The notes: a model not told the origin generated them from the letters alone. A DNA stretch of 64,000 bases from Cytophagaceae bacterium (GCA_005791165.1 SXXW01000016.1:1-64000), one strand, 5' to 3'; shown: positions 26,200 to 37,294, counted from the first letter of the stretch. Numbers and translations: made by a program.

Positions 26200-27801
26200 T
26201 TATTTAATGTGATATACTAGGGTGACAATGGACTGCTTGGCAACTTGGATTTTCTCCGAGTTTACGGGTTGGTATGCTAAATTCATTGTTTCTGAGGTAA
26301 CATAGGAATCTATTTTTTTATGCTTTTTCAGCTTAGGTAAATCCACCTCAAAAGCCCCTCCCTGATTCACTAAGACCAATACTACTTTGTTTTTATCTTG
26401 AAACCCTGAGATTTTGCAATTTTTTTGATCTACATTCACCTCTATTCTTTGCATGTTGGGCCTAATGAATCTCGAGTAATTGCCTAAGGTCCAAAGCAAT
26501 TTTGAATCAAATAAATCGGCGTCGTATTTATTTGCTTCTTTTTCTCCCTTTTGATCCTGATTGAATATATAAATCAAACCATCTTTAAAGTCATTTGCGC
26601 TAACGGAAAGCCACCAACTCCATGAGGCAGCGTGGGCATTGACCAAATCGGAATGTATGACATTAGCCACATAAAGGGCCGTTTTCATGCCTAAATCTAC
26701 CCCTCCACCTTTAATTTCTCCCGCATTTTCACCCAAAATACAATATTCCGATTGCCAGTATCCTACCTTGTATTGCTCGGCCTCCGTATGTAGATCATTG
26801 CGTTTTTTGATCAATAAGGATTCAGGTGAGGTGGTGAAATAACTATGGCCACAGACTAATTTTTCAACGGACTTCAAATTACCCAAATAGTGCGGGCTTG
26901 TGGGACTAAAAAAAGTTTCTATCTGATTGTCTTGTTGGACATTTTTTCGATTCGAATTTTTCTGATACAAATAATCAATCTGACCCGCTTCTGGAATGAC
27001 GATGCTTGTTTTAAGGCCTTTGCTTTCAAATTGACCTGCTAATTTTCGAACGGCCCATGCCAAATCTGCGTTGTTAATGGGCGTTCCTTCTTGGGATGCC
27101 TTGCCATTTTTTCCAGGACCCCAGTCCCATTGTGGTTCGTTGAACGGGCTTAGGTAGTTGAACCTAAAGTGTGCCGAAACCTTAAGAAGATAATCAGTCC
27201 ATTCGTTTATTTTGTCTGGATTGAAATTCCATTCCCCTAATTTTCCAGATCCAATGGCCAATCCATTTTTGGTCATCTGTACTGGGGAAGAATTTAAAAA
27301 CCCTAACGTATAGGGTACTCCGTATTTTTTTGCGGCTTGTAGAAAAAATTGTTGGCCTTCTTGCTTTTTCCAATCCCAAACATCTTGCGAATAAAAGCTT
27401 TCTGCCCGCCGCCATTCATTGGTGATTTTGCTCTCAATTCCTTGTTCCGTACTTCCAGCCCCAATATTAAATCGCCACATGGAAAGACCGATGCCTTTTG
27501 GATTCCCTTGTGCGTCTTTCTCTTGGCTAAAAAGCCATTCGGCGATTTTATTTTTTTTCTCTTGTGGGAAGTATTTTCCGACCATCGCGATGGACCAACA
27601 ATCCGACGCGCCAAAGCTGTGCATCGTTTGAAATGTTTTTTGTGGATCTAAGGTGATTTTTTGTGAAGGCGATGTGAATGGATTAAAAAATAACAATCCG
27701 ATTAAAAGCCAAAACTTACCACCGTACCTATGTTTAATCAAATTTTTGTTGGCCTGCCTTGGCATTTTTTCTTGTAAGTTCATAAGCGTCTTTAAAAACA
27801 C
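26200..27801 (-). CDS. Exported GH30-family glycoside hydrolase
   Basis: A 533-residue protein with a TIM barrel and side beta-sandwich of the GH30 clan. The start is uncertain: the signal-peptide-like segment is FWLLIGLLFFNPFTSPSQ near residue 40, so a later Met (about residue 13) may be correct. Visible motifs: HSFGASDCWS at the start of the domain, acid/base Glu222 in LSPFNEPQWDW and nucleophile Glu352 in YWQSEYCILG. The C-terminal 80 residues form the beta-domain (VVLVLVNQGGAFEVDL). GH30 members include beta-glucosidases, beta-1,6-galactanases, xylanases and beta-1,6-glucanases; subfamily cannot be set here. It is the first gene of a leftward GH30-cupin-sulfatase-S33 operon. Confidence 0.88.
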   Translation of the reverse strand: MFLKTLMNLQEKMPRQANKNLIKHRYGGKFWLLIGLLFFNPFTSPSQKITLDPQKTFQTMHSFGASDCWSIAMVGKYFPQEKKNKIAEWLFSQEKDAQGNPKGIGLSMWRFNIGAGSTEQGIESKITNEWRRAESFYSQDVWDWKKQEGQQFFLQAAKKYGVPYTLGFLNSSPVQMTKNGLAIGSGKLGEWNFNPDKINEWTDYLLKVSAHFRFNYLSPFNEPQWDWGPGKNGKASQEGTPINNADLAWAVRKLAGQFESKGLKTSIVIPEAGQIDYLYQKNSNRKNVQQDNQIETFFSPTSPHYLGNLKSVEKLVCGHSYFTTSPESLLIKKRNDLHTEAEQYKVGYWQSEYCILGENAGEIKGGGVDLGMKTALYVANVIHSDLVNAHAASWSWWLSVSANDFKDGLIYIFNQDQKGEKEANKYDADLFDSKLLWTLGNYSRFIRPNMQRIEVNVDQKNCKISGFQDKNKVVLVLVNQGGAFEVDLPKLKKHKKIDSYVTSETMNLAYQPVNSEKIQVAKQSIVTLVYHIK

Positions 27802-27871
27802 ATTTAAATTTGGTTTGAAAAAATCATTTTGCCTATATTTTTTTATAAATTTAAAAATCAGAAAAAAATAA

Positions 27872-29200
<1,329 letters not shown>

Positions 29201-29203
29201 ATT

Positions 29204-29238
29204 AAAAATCGGGCTTCAAATTGAGGCCCGATTTTTTT
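29204..29238 (+). terminator. Terminator after metY
   Basis: Stem AAAAATCGGGC / GCCCGATTTTT (11 bp) with an 11-nt loop and a T-run, starting 4 nt after the stop codon. Confidence 0.9.
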
Positions 29239-29268
29239 ATTTTTTGAGTGTATTGCTTTTGAAAACCT

Positions 29269-30096
29269 ATGATGAAAAAACTTATTCTACTCCTTTGCCT
29301 TGTATGGGTCCAATTTTCATTTGTACAACCTAATATCACCTGGGTTGCCATCGGAGATTCCATTACCTATTTAAATGACCATCCCAATGAGACGGGCAAC
29401 CGAACGACAAAAGGTTACATGACTCGAGTGGTTGAAAAAATGCCTCATATTAGATTTGTAAACCAAGGACATAATGGTTGGACCGTCATTAAAATAGCCA
29501 CCGAAATTGAAAATTTAGGCATTCAAAAAGCGGATGTGTATTCCATCTTTTTAGGAACGAATGATTGGTGGGGATCAAAGCCCTTGGGTGAGTTTTCTGA
29601 TTATGAAAATAACACAGGCAATGGAACGGTGCATGGTTCATTTAGAATCATCGTCAATAAACTAAAGTCTTTAAATCCGAATGCTAAAATTATTTTTATT
29701 ACGCCGATGCAACGTGTAGACTTTGTCTACATTAATAATTTCAAAAACAACGCCTATGGTTCTTACCGTGATAAAAAGGGCCAAAATTTGGAAACTTTTG
29801 CCAATGCTGTTAAGGATATAGCCCGGTTTGAACATATGCCTGTGGTCGATTTATACCATGCAAAAAACATGGACCATGCGCATTTGGTTAAGTTTAAGCG
29901 CTTAAAAGACCCACTAACCAGCGAGTATAAAAACTTTAAATATCCAGATTTTATCGACGTGCCATTTAATCCTGAAACGGATGAATATCCATATCCGGTG
30001 GAGGCATCCGATGTAACATTTGATGGTTTGCATCCATCCGATAAAGGCTATAAAATGATTACGAATTTATTGGTAAAGGAGTTTTCGAAATTGTAA
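29269..30096 (+). CDS. Exported SGNH/GDSL hydrolase
   Basis: A 275-residue esterase-type protein with signal peptide (MMKKLILLLCLVWVQFSFVQ; either of the two adjacent ATGs could be used). The catalytic Ser31 is in AIGDSITY, the oxyanion Asn in LGTNDWW and the Asp252/His255 dyad in FDGLHPS. The family hydrolyses acetyl or other ester groups on polysaccharides and lipids. It leads a likely rightward unit: 40 nt later comes the cytochrome c-propeller fusion and then the PIG-L deacetylase. A carbohydrate O-deacetylase role would fit. Substrate not known. Confidence 0.85.
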   Translation: MMKKLILLLCLVWVQFSFVQPNITWVAIGDSITYLNDHPNETGNRTTKGYMTRVVEKMPHIRFVNQGHNGWTVIKIATEIENLGIQKADVYSIFLGTNDWWGSKPLGEFSDYENNTGNGTVHGSFRIIVNKLKSLNPNAKIIFITPMQRVDFVYINNFKNNAYGSYRDKKGQNLETFANAVKDIARFEHMPVVDLYHAKNMDHAHLVKFKRLKDPLTSEYKNFKYPDFIDVPFNPETDEYPYPVEASDVTFDGLHPSDKGYKMITNLLVKEFSKL

Positions 30097-30145
30097 ACTC
30101 AGTTAAAAATTAAGGTGTGCGTAGGTATTTAAAATCTTGTTTGCC

Positions 30146-32866
30146 ATGATAAACCAAATTAAGACTATTTTTTGTTCTTTATTCTTGATTTGCATGTGTG
30201 CTTGTTCACCCATACAGCAAAAATCCACGGAAGAAAAAAGTCGTTTTATCCTCTCTGATTTGGATTTACCCGGGTATGAAAAGGACTTGGATCATAAAGG
30301 ATTCATGCTGGCGATTGATGATCACTTTGATGAGTCAATGACCCGCGGAGAGGTTATCTATAAGAACTATTGCTTAAGTTGCCACGGAACGCCCATTGAA
30401 CCAGGAACCATTCCTTCGGCTAGGAAATTTTGGGCAGAGCCTTTTAAATATGGCCATGATTCCTATGCTATATATCAAACGATTACCAAAGGGTTTGGAT
30501 CTATGCCTCCCCAAATGCATTTAACGCCCGTTGAAAAATACGATGTCATTCATTACATCCAACAAAATTTCATTGCTAAAAATCCATCGCTTACACTGGC
30601 GAAATGGGATGAGAAATACCTAAGTAGTTTGCCAAAAGGTGAGTCAAAAGGACCATTACCTAAAGTCTATAAGCCATGGGCTGAAATGGATTATGGCAAT
30701 TTTTTAATCAATACGTATGAGTTGGTCGGTTTGGGAGCAGCTCCCCGACAAAGATCTGGTGGTTCGGTATCACCACTTCCTGATGAAAACTTTGGCCATG
30801 CAAACTTTGCCTATAAGGGAATTGCGATACGTTTGGATCCTGGCAAAGGGGGTGTGGCTGCTGGAAAAGCTTGGATGATGTTTGATCATGACGTGCTCCG
30901 AGTAGCGGGTGCGTGGACAGGAGAGGGATTTATCGATTGGGAAGCCATATTATTTAATGGCAAACACAATATTTCACCAAGAACGGTAGGGGATCTTCAT
31001 TTTTCAAATCCGATGGGGCCCGGTTGGGCTAACCCGCTCACGGGATCTTTTGAGGATTTTCGCTTTATGGCTCGTGATAAAAGACGTTTTGGTCCGCTGC
31101 CCAAAGAATGGGCACATTATAAGGGAATATATCAAAACGGTGACCAGGAAATTATTCGTTATACCGTTGGCAATTCAAATGTATTGGAGATGTTTGGCAT
31201 GGAAATGATGCAGAATAGCCCTGTATTTACCCGGACTTTAAATATAACTAAATCCCCAAATCCATTAAAAATGCGCGTGGCTCCTAAAGGCACCTCGGTT
31301 GCCATAAAAGGAACAGGGGCTATTTTAGCCGAAGAGGATGGTTTTATTGTCATGAACCTATCTGCTCATGCAGACGTAAAAGTTAAATTATTTATGGCTA
31401 AGTCCTCCGTGAATGGCCTTGTTTCTTGGGCTCAAACAAGCCAAGATCCCCTTTCATTAGATGGGTTAACTCGGGGAGGCAAGACTCGGTATTCTGAAAA
31501 AATCACGACCGATATTATAGCAGGAACGGATGAGGGGGCATTCCAAGTAGATGTTTTGAATCCGCCTTTTAATCCTATTTGGCGCAACCAATTAAGGTTA
31601 AGTGGGATTGATTTCTTTCAAGATAAAAACAAGGGTGTGGTTTGTTCGAGTGATGGTGATATTTGGAAGGTGGATGGTTTTACTAATAACTCGGGTAAAC
31701 TCGTATGGCAACGAATTGCTTCTGGGTTATTTCAGCCGCTCGGAATTAAAGTAATCGACGAAGTGATTTATGTGACTTGTCGGGACCAATTGGTTAGGTT
31801 AAACGATTTTAATGGCGATGGGGAAACTGATTTTTATGAGAGTTTCAACAATGACCATCAGGTGACAGACCATTTCCATGAATTTGCGATGGGGCTACAA
31901 ACGGATAAGGAAGGAAATTTCTATTACGCCAAAAGCGCTCGGCATGCTAGGGAGGCATTAGTACCCCAACATGGAACTTTAATTAAAGTAAGTAAAGACG
32001 GTAAGCAAACGGAGATTACGGCTACGGGATTTAGAGCGGCCAATGGAGTTTGTATAAATCCAGATGGCAGTTTTATTGTCACGGACCAAGAGGGACATTG
32101 GAATCCGATGAACCGTATCAATTGGGTTAAAAAAGGTGGATTTTATGGAAATATGTTCAGCTACCATGCGCATCCCGATAGTTCGAATTCAAGTATGGAA
32201 CAACCGCTTGTTTGGGTGGATCGAGAATTGGATCAATCTCCATCGGAATTATTATGGGTAGATAGTCCTTCATGGGGACCCTTACATGGAAAGCTCTTGA
32301 ATTTTTCATATGGATATGGAAAGGTTTTTGTAATTCCGTTTGAAAAAGTAAATGGACAGTTGCAAGGGGGAATTGTAGAATTGCCCATGCCAAGATTCTC
32401 TACTGGAATTATGCGGGGAAGATTTAATTCGCAAGATGGTCAATTGTACCTTTGTGGTTTATCGGCCTGGGGTTCTACACAATCTCAATTGGGTGGATTG
32501 TATCGGATAAAACCGACCAATAAACCGGTCAATGTGCCATTGGAAATTCATGCGACCAACAAAGGGATTCAATTGGTTTTTGCAAACCCATTAAGTTCTA
32601 CGAGTGCTTCTAATCTGACTAATTATCAAATTAAGATTTGGGATTTGTTGAGATCAAGAAAATATGGATCCAAACATCATAACGAAAAAACCATCCAGGT
32701 GGAAAAAGCAGAATTAGCGCCTGATATGAAGTCGATCTTTTTGACCATTCCTGCGATAAAGACAACTTGGGGAATGGAAATAAAATATCAACTCATGGGC
32801 CAGAATGGGAAATCGATCGATGGCCTTGTTCAAAATACCATACATCAATTGGCTAACGCCAAATAA
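30146..32866 (+). CDS. Cytochrome c-DUF6797-propeller fusion lipoprotein
   Basis: 906 residues from the start at 30146 (MINQIKTIFCSLFLICMCAC, lipobox Cys near residue 20); the ATG 9 nt upstream is also possible. Order: a mono-haem cytochrome c domain (about 60-160) with C76-x-x-C79-H80 in NYCLSCHGTP and likely axial Met120 in GSMPPQ; a middle region (about 190-450) resembling DUF6797; and a six-bladed beta-propeller (about 480-790; LYLCGLSAWGS, NGDGETDFYE, FHEFAMGLQ) as in putative haem-binding dehydrogenases of Planctomycetes and Bacteroidota. A short FnIII-like tail closes it. It is probably a periplasmic dehydrogenase or electron-relay protein; no PQQ-specific motif is visible. SGNH and PIG-L neighbours suggest glycan modification. 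Confidence 0.82.
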   Translation: MINQIKTIFCSLFLICMCACSPIQQKSTEEKSRFILSDLDLPGYEKDLDHKGFMLAIDDHFDESMTRGEVIYKNYCLSCHGTPIEPGTIPSARKFWAEPFKYGHDSYAIYQTITKGFGSMPPQMHLTPVEKYDVIHYIQQNFIAKNPSLTLAKWDEKYLSSLPKGESKGPLPKVYKPWAEMDYGNFLINTYELVGLGAAPRQRSGGSVSPLPDENFGHANFAYKGIAIRLDPGKGGVAAGKAWMMFDHDVLRVAGAWTGEGFIDWEAILFNGKHNISPRTVGDLHFSNPMGPGWANPLTGSFEDFRFMARDKRRFGPLPKEWAHYKGIYQNGDQEIIRYTVGNSNVLEMFGMEMMQNSPVFTRTLNITKSPNPLKMRVAPKGTSVAIKGTGAILAEEDGFIVMNLSAHADVKVKLFMAKSSVNGLVSWAQTSQDPLSLDGLTRGGKTRYSEKITTDIIAGTDEGAFQVDVLNPPFNPIWRNQLRLSGIDFFQDKNKGVVCSSDGDIWKVDGFTNNSGKLVWQRIASGLFQPLGIKVIDEVIYVTCRDQLVRLNDFNGDGETDFYESFNNDHQVTDHFHEFAMGLQTDKEGNFYYAKSARHAREALVPQHGTLIKVSKDGKQTEITATGFRAANGVCINPDGSFIVTDQEGHWNPMNRINWVKKGGFYGNMFSYHAHPDSSNSSMEQPLVWVDRELDQSPSELLWVDSPSWGPLHGKLLNFSYGYGKVFVIPFEKVNGQLQGGIVELPMPRFSTGIMRGRFNSQDGQLYLCGLSAWGSTQSQLGGLYRIKPTNKPVNVPLEIHATNKGIQLVFANPLSSTSASNLTNYQIKIWDLLRSRKYGSKHHNEKTIQVEKAELAPDMKSIFLTIPAIKTTWGMEIKYQLMGQNGKSIDGLVQNTIHQLANAK

Positions 32867-32890
32867 TACAATTATAAAATCCAAATACAT

Positions 32891-33790
32891 ATGAAACGTA
32901 CACTCACTTTTTTTACGGTCATTTATTCCTTAATGACCTTGTCTTTATTCGGTCAAGGACCTAAAGTTTTAGTCGTCACAGCTCACCCAGATGATGAAAC
33001 AGGTTTCTCGGTGACCATGTTCAAAATCACCCATGAAATGAAAGGGACTGTGGACATGGCAGTCATGACCGATGGAGGTGGAGGCTTTGCCGATTCACAA
33101 TTGGGCGCCCTCTATTACAACTTAAACCTAACAGATTCCATCGTAGCCCGCACACATTTGCCGATGCTGAGAAAGCAAGAGATTTTGAATGCCGGTAAAA
33201 TCATAGGGGTTCGCAATATCTATTTTATGGAGCAACCAGACGATTGGTATACAACGGACCCTAAACCTTATATCTCTGGAAAAAATTGGGACATTCCGTA
33301 TGTTGAAAGAAGAATGGATCGCTTACTGGCCGATCGCGACTATGATTTCGTTATTACCATGCTTCCACACGCGGGTCAGCATGGGCATCATAAAACGTCC
33401 GTTTTAATGGCTTTGAGAGCTATTCAAAGGTTTAAAGGTCCTCATAAGCCCATTGTTATTGCAGGTTCGCCTATGAATGCCGCAAGCAAACCGATGGAAT
33501 TCAGCATGTTAGAAGGATATCCAGAGACAAAAATTAAAGCAGATGCGCCAACGTTCACACTGAATCGCGCTTTTCGTTTTAAGGAAAACGATAAAGTAAG
33601 TTATAAGATAGTCGCTGATTGGGTGATTTCTGAGTATAAATCTCAGGGTGCTATTCAGGAAAATGGAATTCACAAAACGGATATGGAAGTATACCGGTAT
33701 TATGACCTAAATGATTCGAAGGGGATTTCTAAAGTTCAAAAACTGTTTGATGATTTAGCGAAGATTGGATTTGCGGCACCGGTTAAGTAA
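32891..33790 (+). CDS. Exported PIG-L-family N-deacetylase
   Basis: A 299-residue protein with signal peptide (ending LSLFGQ). The zinc and catalytic motif AHPDDE (His32, Asp34, Asp35) is intact, and the third metal His lies in HAGQHGHHKTS. PIG-L/LmbE enzymes remove N-acetyl groups from N-acetylglucosamine-containing molecules such as GlcNAc-PI and mycothiol precursors. Export is less usual for the family, and in Bacteroidota such proteins are found in glycan loci. It is 24 nt after the cytochrome fusion gene and probably co-transcribed. The precise amino sugar is unknown. Confidence 0.85.
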   Translation: MKRTLTFFTVIYSLMTLSLFGQGPKVLVVTAHPDDETGFSVTMFKITHEMKGTVDMAVMTDGGGGFADSQLGALYYNLNLTDSIVARTHLPMLRKQEILNAGKIIGVRNIYFMEQPDDWYTTDPKPYISGKNWDIPYVERRMDRLLADRDYDFVITMLPHAGQHGHHKTSVLMALRAIQRFKGPHKPIVIAGSPMNAASKPMEFSMLEGYPETKIKADAPTFTLNRAFRFKENDKVSYKIVADWVISEYKSQGAIQENGIHKTDMEVYRYYDLNDSKGISKVQKLFDDLAKIGFAAPVK

Positions 33791-34006
33791 TTTTCAATTC
33801 AAGATAATTGGTTTGTAAATGTTAGTGGATGCGAATAGATGCTAGATTTAATTGATTTGTAGAAACAATATGTAAATGGCTTAGGTTTACACAGTAATTT
33901 AGAAGAGAAACTTCATTTAAAAACAAATATTAACTAAATTTAAAAATTAAATTTATACCTCATTTTAGGTGTTCAAAGAAATTAACAAAAATTAAAAATA
34001 ATCGAT

Positions 34007-34198
34007 ATGGCTACGTACGAATGTAAATCTTGTGGAATGGCAGTAAATGCTTCTTGTGCAAAATGTGATCAACCTTTAGAAAATGATATGTTGGTTTTGT
34101 CAGATGGGAATCAAGTTCAAATTTCTATTTGCCGCTCATGTGAAGGTAAAATCAAATCACCTCAATGCTGTGGAGCGGATATGAGTTGCACGATGTAA
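34007..34198 (+). CDS. Small Cys-rich zinc-ribbon-like protein (63 residues)
   Basis: Nine cysteines in 63 residues: pairs at 6/9 (CKSC), 17/20 (CAKC) and 42/45 (CRSC), then 54, 55 and 61. The first three CxxC pairs are the spacing of two zinc ribbons or knuckles. No signal peptide. I recognise it as a widespread small Bacteroidota protein type but not its function; metal storage or a regulatory zinc-finger role are both possible. It has its own terminator and follows 216 nt of apparently empty DNA, so it is likely an independent transcript. Confidence 0.7.
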   Translation: MATYECKSCGMAVNASCAKCDQPLENDMLVLSDGNQVQISICRSCEGKIKSPQCCGADMSCTM

Positions 34199-34224
34199 TT
34201 CGTATTTTTATCACTATTTAATTG

Positions 34225-34256
34225 TCAAGGAAGGTGAAAACCTTCCTTGATTTTTT
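34225..34256 (+). terminator. Terminator after the Cys-rich small gene
   Basis: Perfect 11-bp stem TCAAGGAAGGT / ACCTTCCTTGA with a GAAA loop and a six-T tail. Confidence 0.92.
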
Positions 34257-34283
34257 ATAATCATTTAACAAACTTTTTTTAAC

Positions 34284-35924
34284 ATGAAAAAAATCTTGTT
34301 TTTGATGCTTTGTTGCCTTCCTGCCCTAGCTCAAACGAAATCAGATCTTCAAGGGACCGCACGTGTTTTTGACCTTGAGTTTACGAGCCAAGAGTTAGAT
34401 ACGCTCTATTCTGATGTCCTTGATAATTTAGCTAATTACAAGGCGATGCATAAATTAAGCTTAAATAATAATGTCCCCTTAAGTCTTTGGCAAAATCCTG
34501 CGCTACCAGGAATGAAATTTGACCAAAAACAAAGACCGATTATTTGGCCTAAATCCATGGCAAAATTGCCTGTGAATAAAGCGGATTTGGCTTTTTATTC
34601 GATTGACCAATTAGCTTATTTGATCAAGTCGAAACAAATAACTTCACTCGATTTAACGCGCTTTTTTATTGACCGCATTAAGAAGCACGGGGATGCTTTA
34701 CAATGTGTCGTTAGTTTGCAAGAGGAAATCGCCTTCAAGCAGGCTAGGCAGGCCGACCGCGAAATCGCGGCTGGAAAATACCGCGGTTTACTTCACGGAA
34801 TTCCTTACGGGTTAAAAGATTTGTTTGCGATCAAAGGGACCAAAACTACTTGGGGTGCCGCGCCTTATAAAGATCAGCGAATCGAGGAGGATGCTTATGT
34901 ATATCAAAGACTTCGGGTTGCAGGTGCTGTTTTAGTCGCTAAATTTTCTTTGGGGGCTTTGGCGATGGGCGATTATTGGTACGGAGGAAGAACCAAAAAT
35001 CCATGGAATTTAGCTTATGGTTCGTCGGGTTCATCGGCCGGTTCCGCTTCAGCCACCGTGGCTGGTTTAGTGCCTTTTGCGATTGGCACAGAAACCTGGG
35101 GAAGTATTGTTTCGCCTTCTACGACTTGTGGGGCAACGGGTTTGAGGCCGACCTTCGGGAGTGTAAGTAGATCAGGCGCGATGGCTTTAAGTTATAGTTT
35201 AGATAAAATTGGCCCCATTTGCCGCTCGGCAAACGATGCAGCCATTGTTTTTAGTTTTATTCATGGGACTGATGGCCAAGATTTAGCCGCGGTCAATCGG
35301 CCTTTTAATTATGATGCCAACCGCCCTTTAAAAGGGATGAAAATCGGATATGCTAAAAACTATTTTGATAAAATTAAGGATACAAGTCGAAATGAATGGA
35401 AAGTTATTTCTTTGTTGAAAAAGCAGGGGGTCCAACTCATTCCTGTCGATTTTCCAGATTCAACGGCCTATCCTTTTAACATCATGGATGTGGTGATTGG
35501 TGCTGAATGTGGAGCTCAGTTTGACGAATTAACCCGAAATAACGTGGATGATTTATTGACCCGACAAACAAAATCGGACTGGCCTAACCAGTTTCGAACT
35601 TCCCGATTTGTACCAGCCGTGGAATATATTAATGCTCAAAGACACCGTTATTTATTAATGCAAAAAGTGAATGCCGTGGTGTCTCAATTTGACGCAATTA
35701 TTTGTCCTTCCCGGGGTGGCGGAAATCAATCGGCCATCACGAATTTAACGGGACATCCTGTAGTTTGCGTACCCAACGGATTTGATTCAAAAACGAAACT
35801 TCCCACCGGTATTTCTTTTGTGGGGAAGCTGTACGACGAGGGAACCATTCTGCGTGTGGCTAAGTTTTATCAAGACTTAACTAATTTTGACGAAGCGCAT
35901 CCACAACAATTTACGCAAGATTAA
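34284..35924 (+). CDS. Exported amidase-signature hydrolase
   Basis: A 546-residue protein with signal peptide (MKKILFLMLCCLPALAQ). The amidase-signature catalytic triad is visible: Lys178 in PYGLKDLF, cis-Ser about 250 in GSSGSSAGSA and nucleophile Ser274 in GTETWGSIVSPST. The N-terminal 100 residues are extra relative to typical amidases and carry LDTLYSDVLDNL. Family members hydrolyse amides in peptides, aryl amides or amino-acid amides; exported versions in Bacteroidota are uncharacterised. It starts just after a terminator and is followed by an alpha/beta hydrolase 31 nt downstream, so the two may be co-transcribed. Confidence 0.87.
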   Translation: MKKILFLMLCCLPALAQTKSDLQGTARVFDLEFTSQELDTLYSDVLDNLANYKAMHKLSLNNNVPLSLWQNPALPGMKFDQKQRPIIWPKSMAKLPVNKADLAFYSIDQLAYLIKSKQITSLDLTRFFIDRIKKHGDALQCVVSLQEEIAFKQARQADREIAAGKYRGLLHGIPYGLKDLFAIKGTKTTWGAAPYKDQRIEEDAYVYQRLRVAGAVLVAKFSLGALAMGDYWYGGRTKNPWNLAYGSSGSSAGSASATVAGLVPFAIGTETWGSIVSPSTTCGATGLRPTFGSVSRSGAMALSYSLDKIGPICRSANDAAIVFSFIHGTDGQDLAAVNRPFNYDANRPLKGMKIGYAKNYFDKIKDTSRNEWKVISLLKKQGVQLIPVDFPDSTAYPFNIMDVVIGAECGAQFDELTRNNVDDLLTRQTKSDWPNQFRTSRFVPAVEYINAQRHRYLLMQKVNAVVSQFDAIICPSRGGGNQSAITNLTGHPVVCVPNGFDSKTKLPTGISFVGKLYDEGTILRVAKFYQDLTNFDEAHPQQFTQD

Positions 35925-35955
35925 CCAATGAATTAAACTCAAAAAACTCTTCTAA

Positions 35956-37266
35956 ATGAACAATCCATTTAAGATAAAATCCATTGCCTTCTTCCTATTG
36001 ATAGGATTTTGTAGCCTAAACCCGTTATGTGCCCAAATACCTTCACCCAATTTTATCGTGGGCGATGCGCTACCTAGCGCCCCTGAATTAGCTCCCCGTG
36101 GCAAATATGCGGTGGGTGTCCGAACGATGGAGGTGGTGAATAAAAATCAGGTGGATGTGCTTAAATCAAAAGCGGGTGTGGATCCATTATATGACCGATC
36201 GCTTACGTTGGAAGTTTGGTACCCCGCTGTGATTCCTGCTGGCCAAAAAGCTTTGGAAACGTATAAATCCACCTTAGGATTATTAAATGACCCTAAGCGA
36301 CCTTTAATACCTTATACTTATTTAGGGCGTGCGCTGAGAGATGCGCAACCCGATCGCTCAGAAGGTAATTATCCTTTGGTCATCGTATCTCACGGCTATC
36401 CTGGTTCTCGTTTATTGCTTAGTTACCTCACTGAAAATTTAGCATCCAAAGGCTACATAGTGGTGTCAATCGGCCATACGGAATCTACATATTCTGACCG
36501 GGCAGCTTTTCAAAGCACCTTATTAAATCGATCTAAGGATGTTTTATTTGTATTGAATTCATTAGCTGGTTTTTCTGGCCAAGGTAGTAAGCATTTTTTA
36601 TCAGGAATCGTGGATGTAGAAAATACAGGAATTGTGGGGTATTCTATGGGCGGATATGGGGTATTAAATGTGGCGGGTGCTGGATATAGTCCAAAAATGG
36701 ATTCGACTTTTGCCGTACTTTCAGGAGGAAGTCATGCGATACGGGTTCGTATGGCGGGCCAACCAGAATACCTATCTTCTTTGGATGCTCGAATTAAAGC
36801 GGTGGTTGCCTTTGCTCCTTGGGGCATGCAAAGAGGAGCGTGGGATAAAGAAGGATTAAAGGGATTAAAGACTCCTACGTTTTTTGTGGCCGGAAGTTTG
36901 GATGACGTGTCAGGGTATGAGGATGGAATCAAAGCGATTTATGAGGGGGCGATTAATGCCAATCGATATTTATTGACTTACCAAAACGCACGTCATAATG
37001 TCGCGCCCAATCCGCCACCTGCGGAAACGCTGGCTGAAGGAGTTAGTCCAAGTGAATACAATCATTATTCGGAGCCCAGCTGGAATGAATATCGGTTAAA
37101 TAATAATAACCAACATTTTGTGACCGCATTTTTAGGCATTCATTTGAAGAAATTAGATTACATGAAATATTTAGATGTTCAGAAAAATTCCAATGATAAG
37201 CTTTGGACAGGCTTTAAACCAAGGTATTCGACTGGTATGGAGCTTTTACATGCGATGCCAAAATAA
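35956..37266 (+). CDS. Exported alpha/beta hydrolase (dienelactone hydrolase / PAF-acetylhydrolase-like)
   Basis: A 436-residue protein with signal peptide (ending NPLCAQ). The N-terminal segment YAVGVRTMEVVNKN and LTLEVWYPA, then VIVSHGYPGSRLL (oxyanion), nucleophile Ser230 in VGYSMGGYG and Asp in VAGSLDDVSG resemble the platelet-activating-factor acetylhydrolase-like and dienelactone-hydrolase group. A His near NARHNVAPN would complete the triad. The substrate, probably an ester, is unknown. It follows the amidase by 31 nt and ends at a bidirectional terminator. Confidence 0.8.
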   Translation: MNNPFKIKSIAFFLLIGFCSLNPLCAQIPSPNFIVGDALPSAPELAPRGKYAVGVRTMEVVNKNQVDVLKSKAGVDPLYDRSLTLEVWYPAVIPAGQKALETYKSTLGLLNDPKRPLIPYTYLGRALRDAQPDRSEGNYPLVIVSHGYPGSRLLLSYLTENLASKGYIVVSIGHTESTYSDRAAFQSTLLNRSKDVLFVLNSLAGFSGQGSKHFLSGIVDVENTGIVGYSMGGYGVLNVAGAGYSPKMDSTFAVLSGGSHAIRVRMAGQPEYLSSLDARIKAVVAFAPWGMQRGAWDKEGLKGLKTPTFFVAGSLDDVSGYEDGIKAIYEGAINANRYLLTYQNARHNVAPNPPPAETLAEGVSPSEYNHYSEPSWNEYRLNNNNQHFVTAFLGIHLKKLDYMKYLDVQKNSNDKLWTGFKPRYSTGMELLHAMPK

Positions 37267-37294
37267 GGCTAATGTACGATTTGCTATCAATAAA

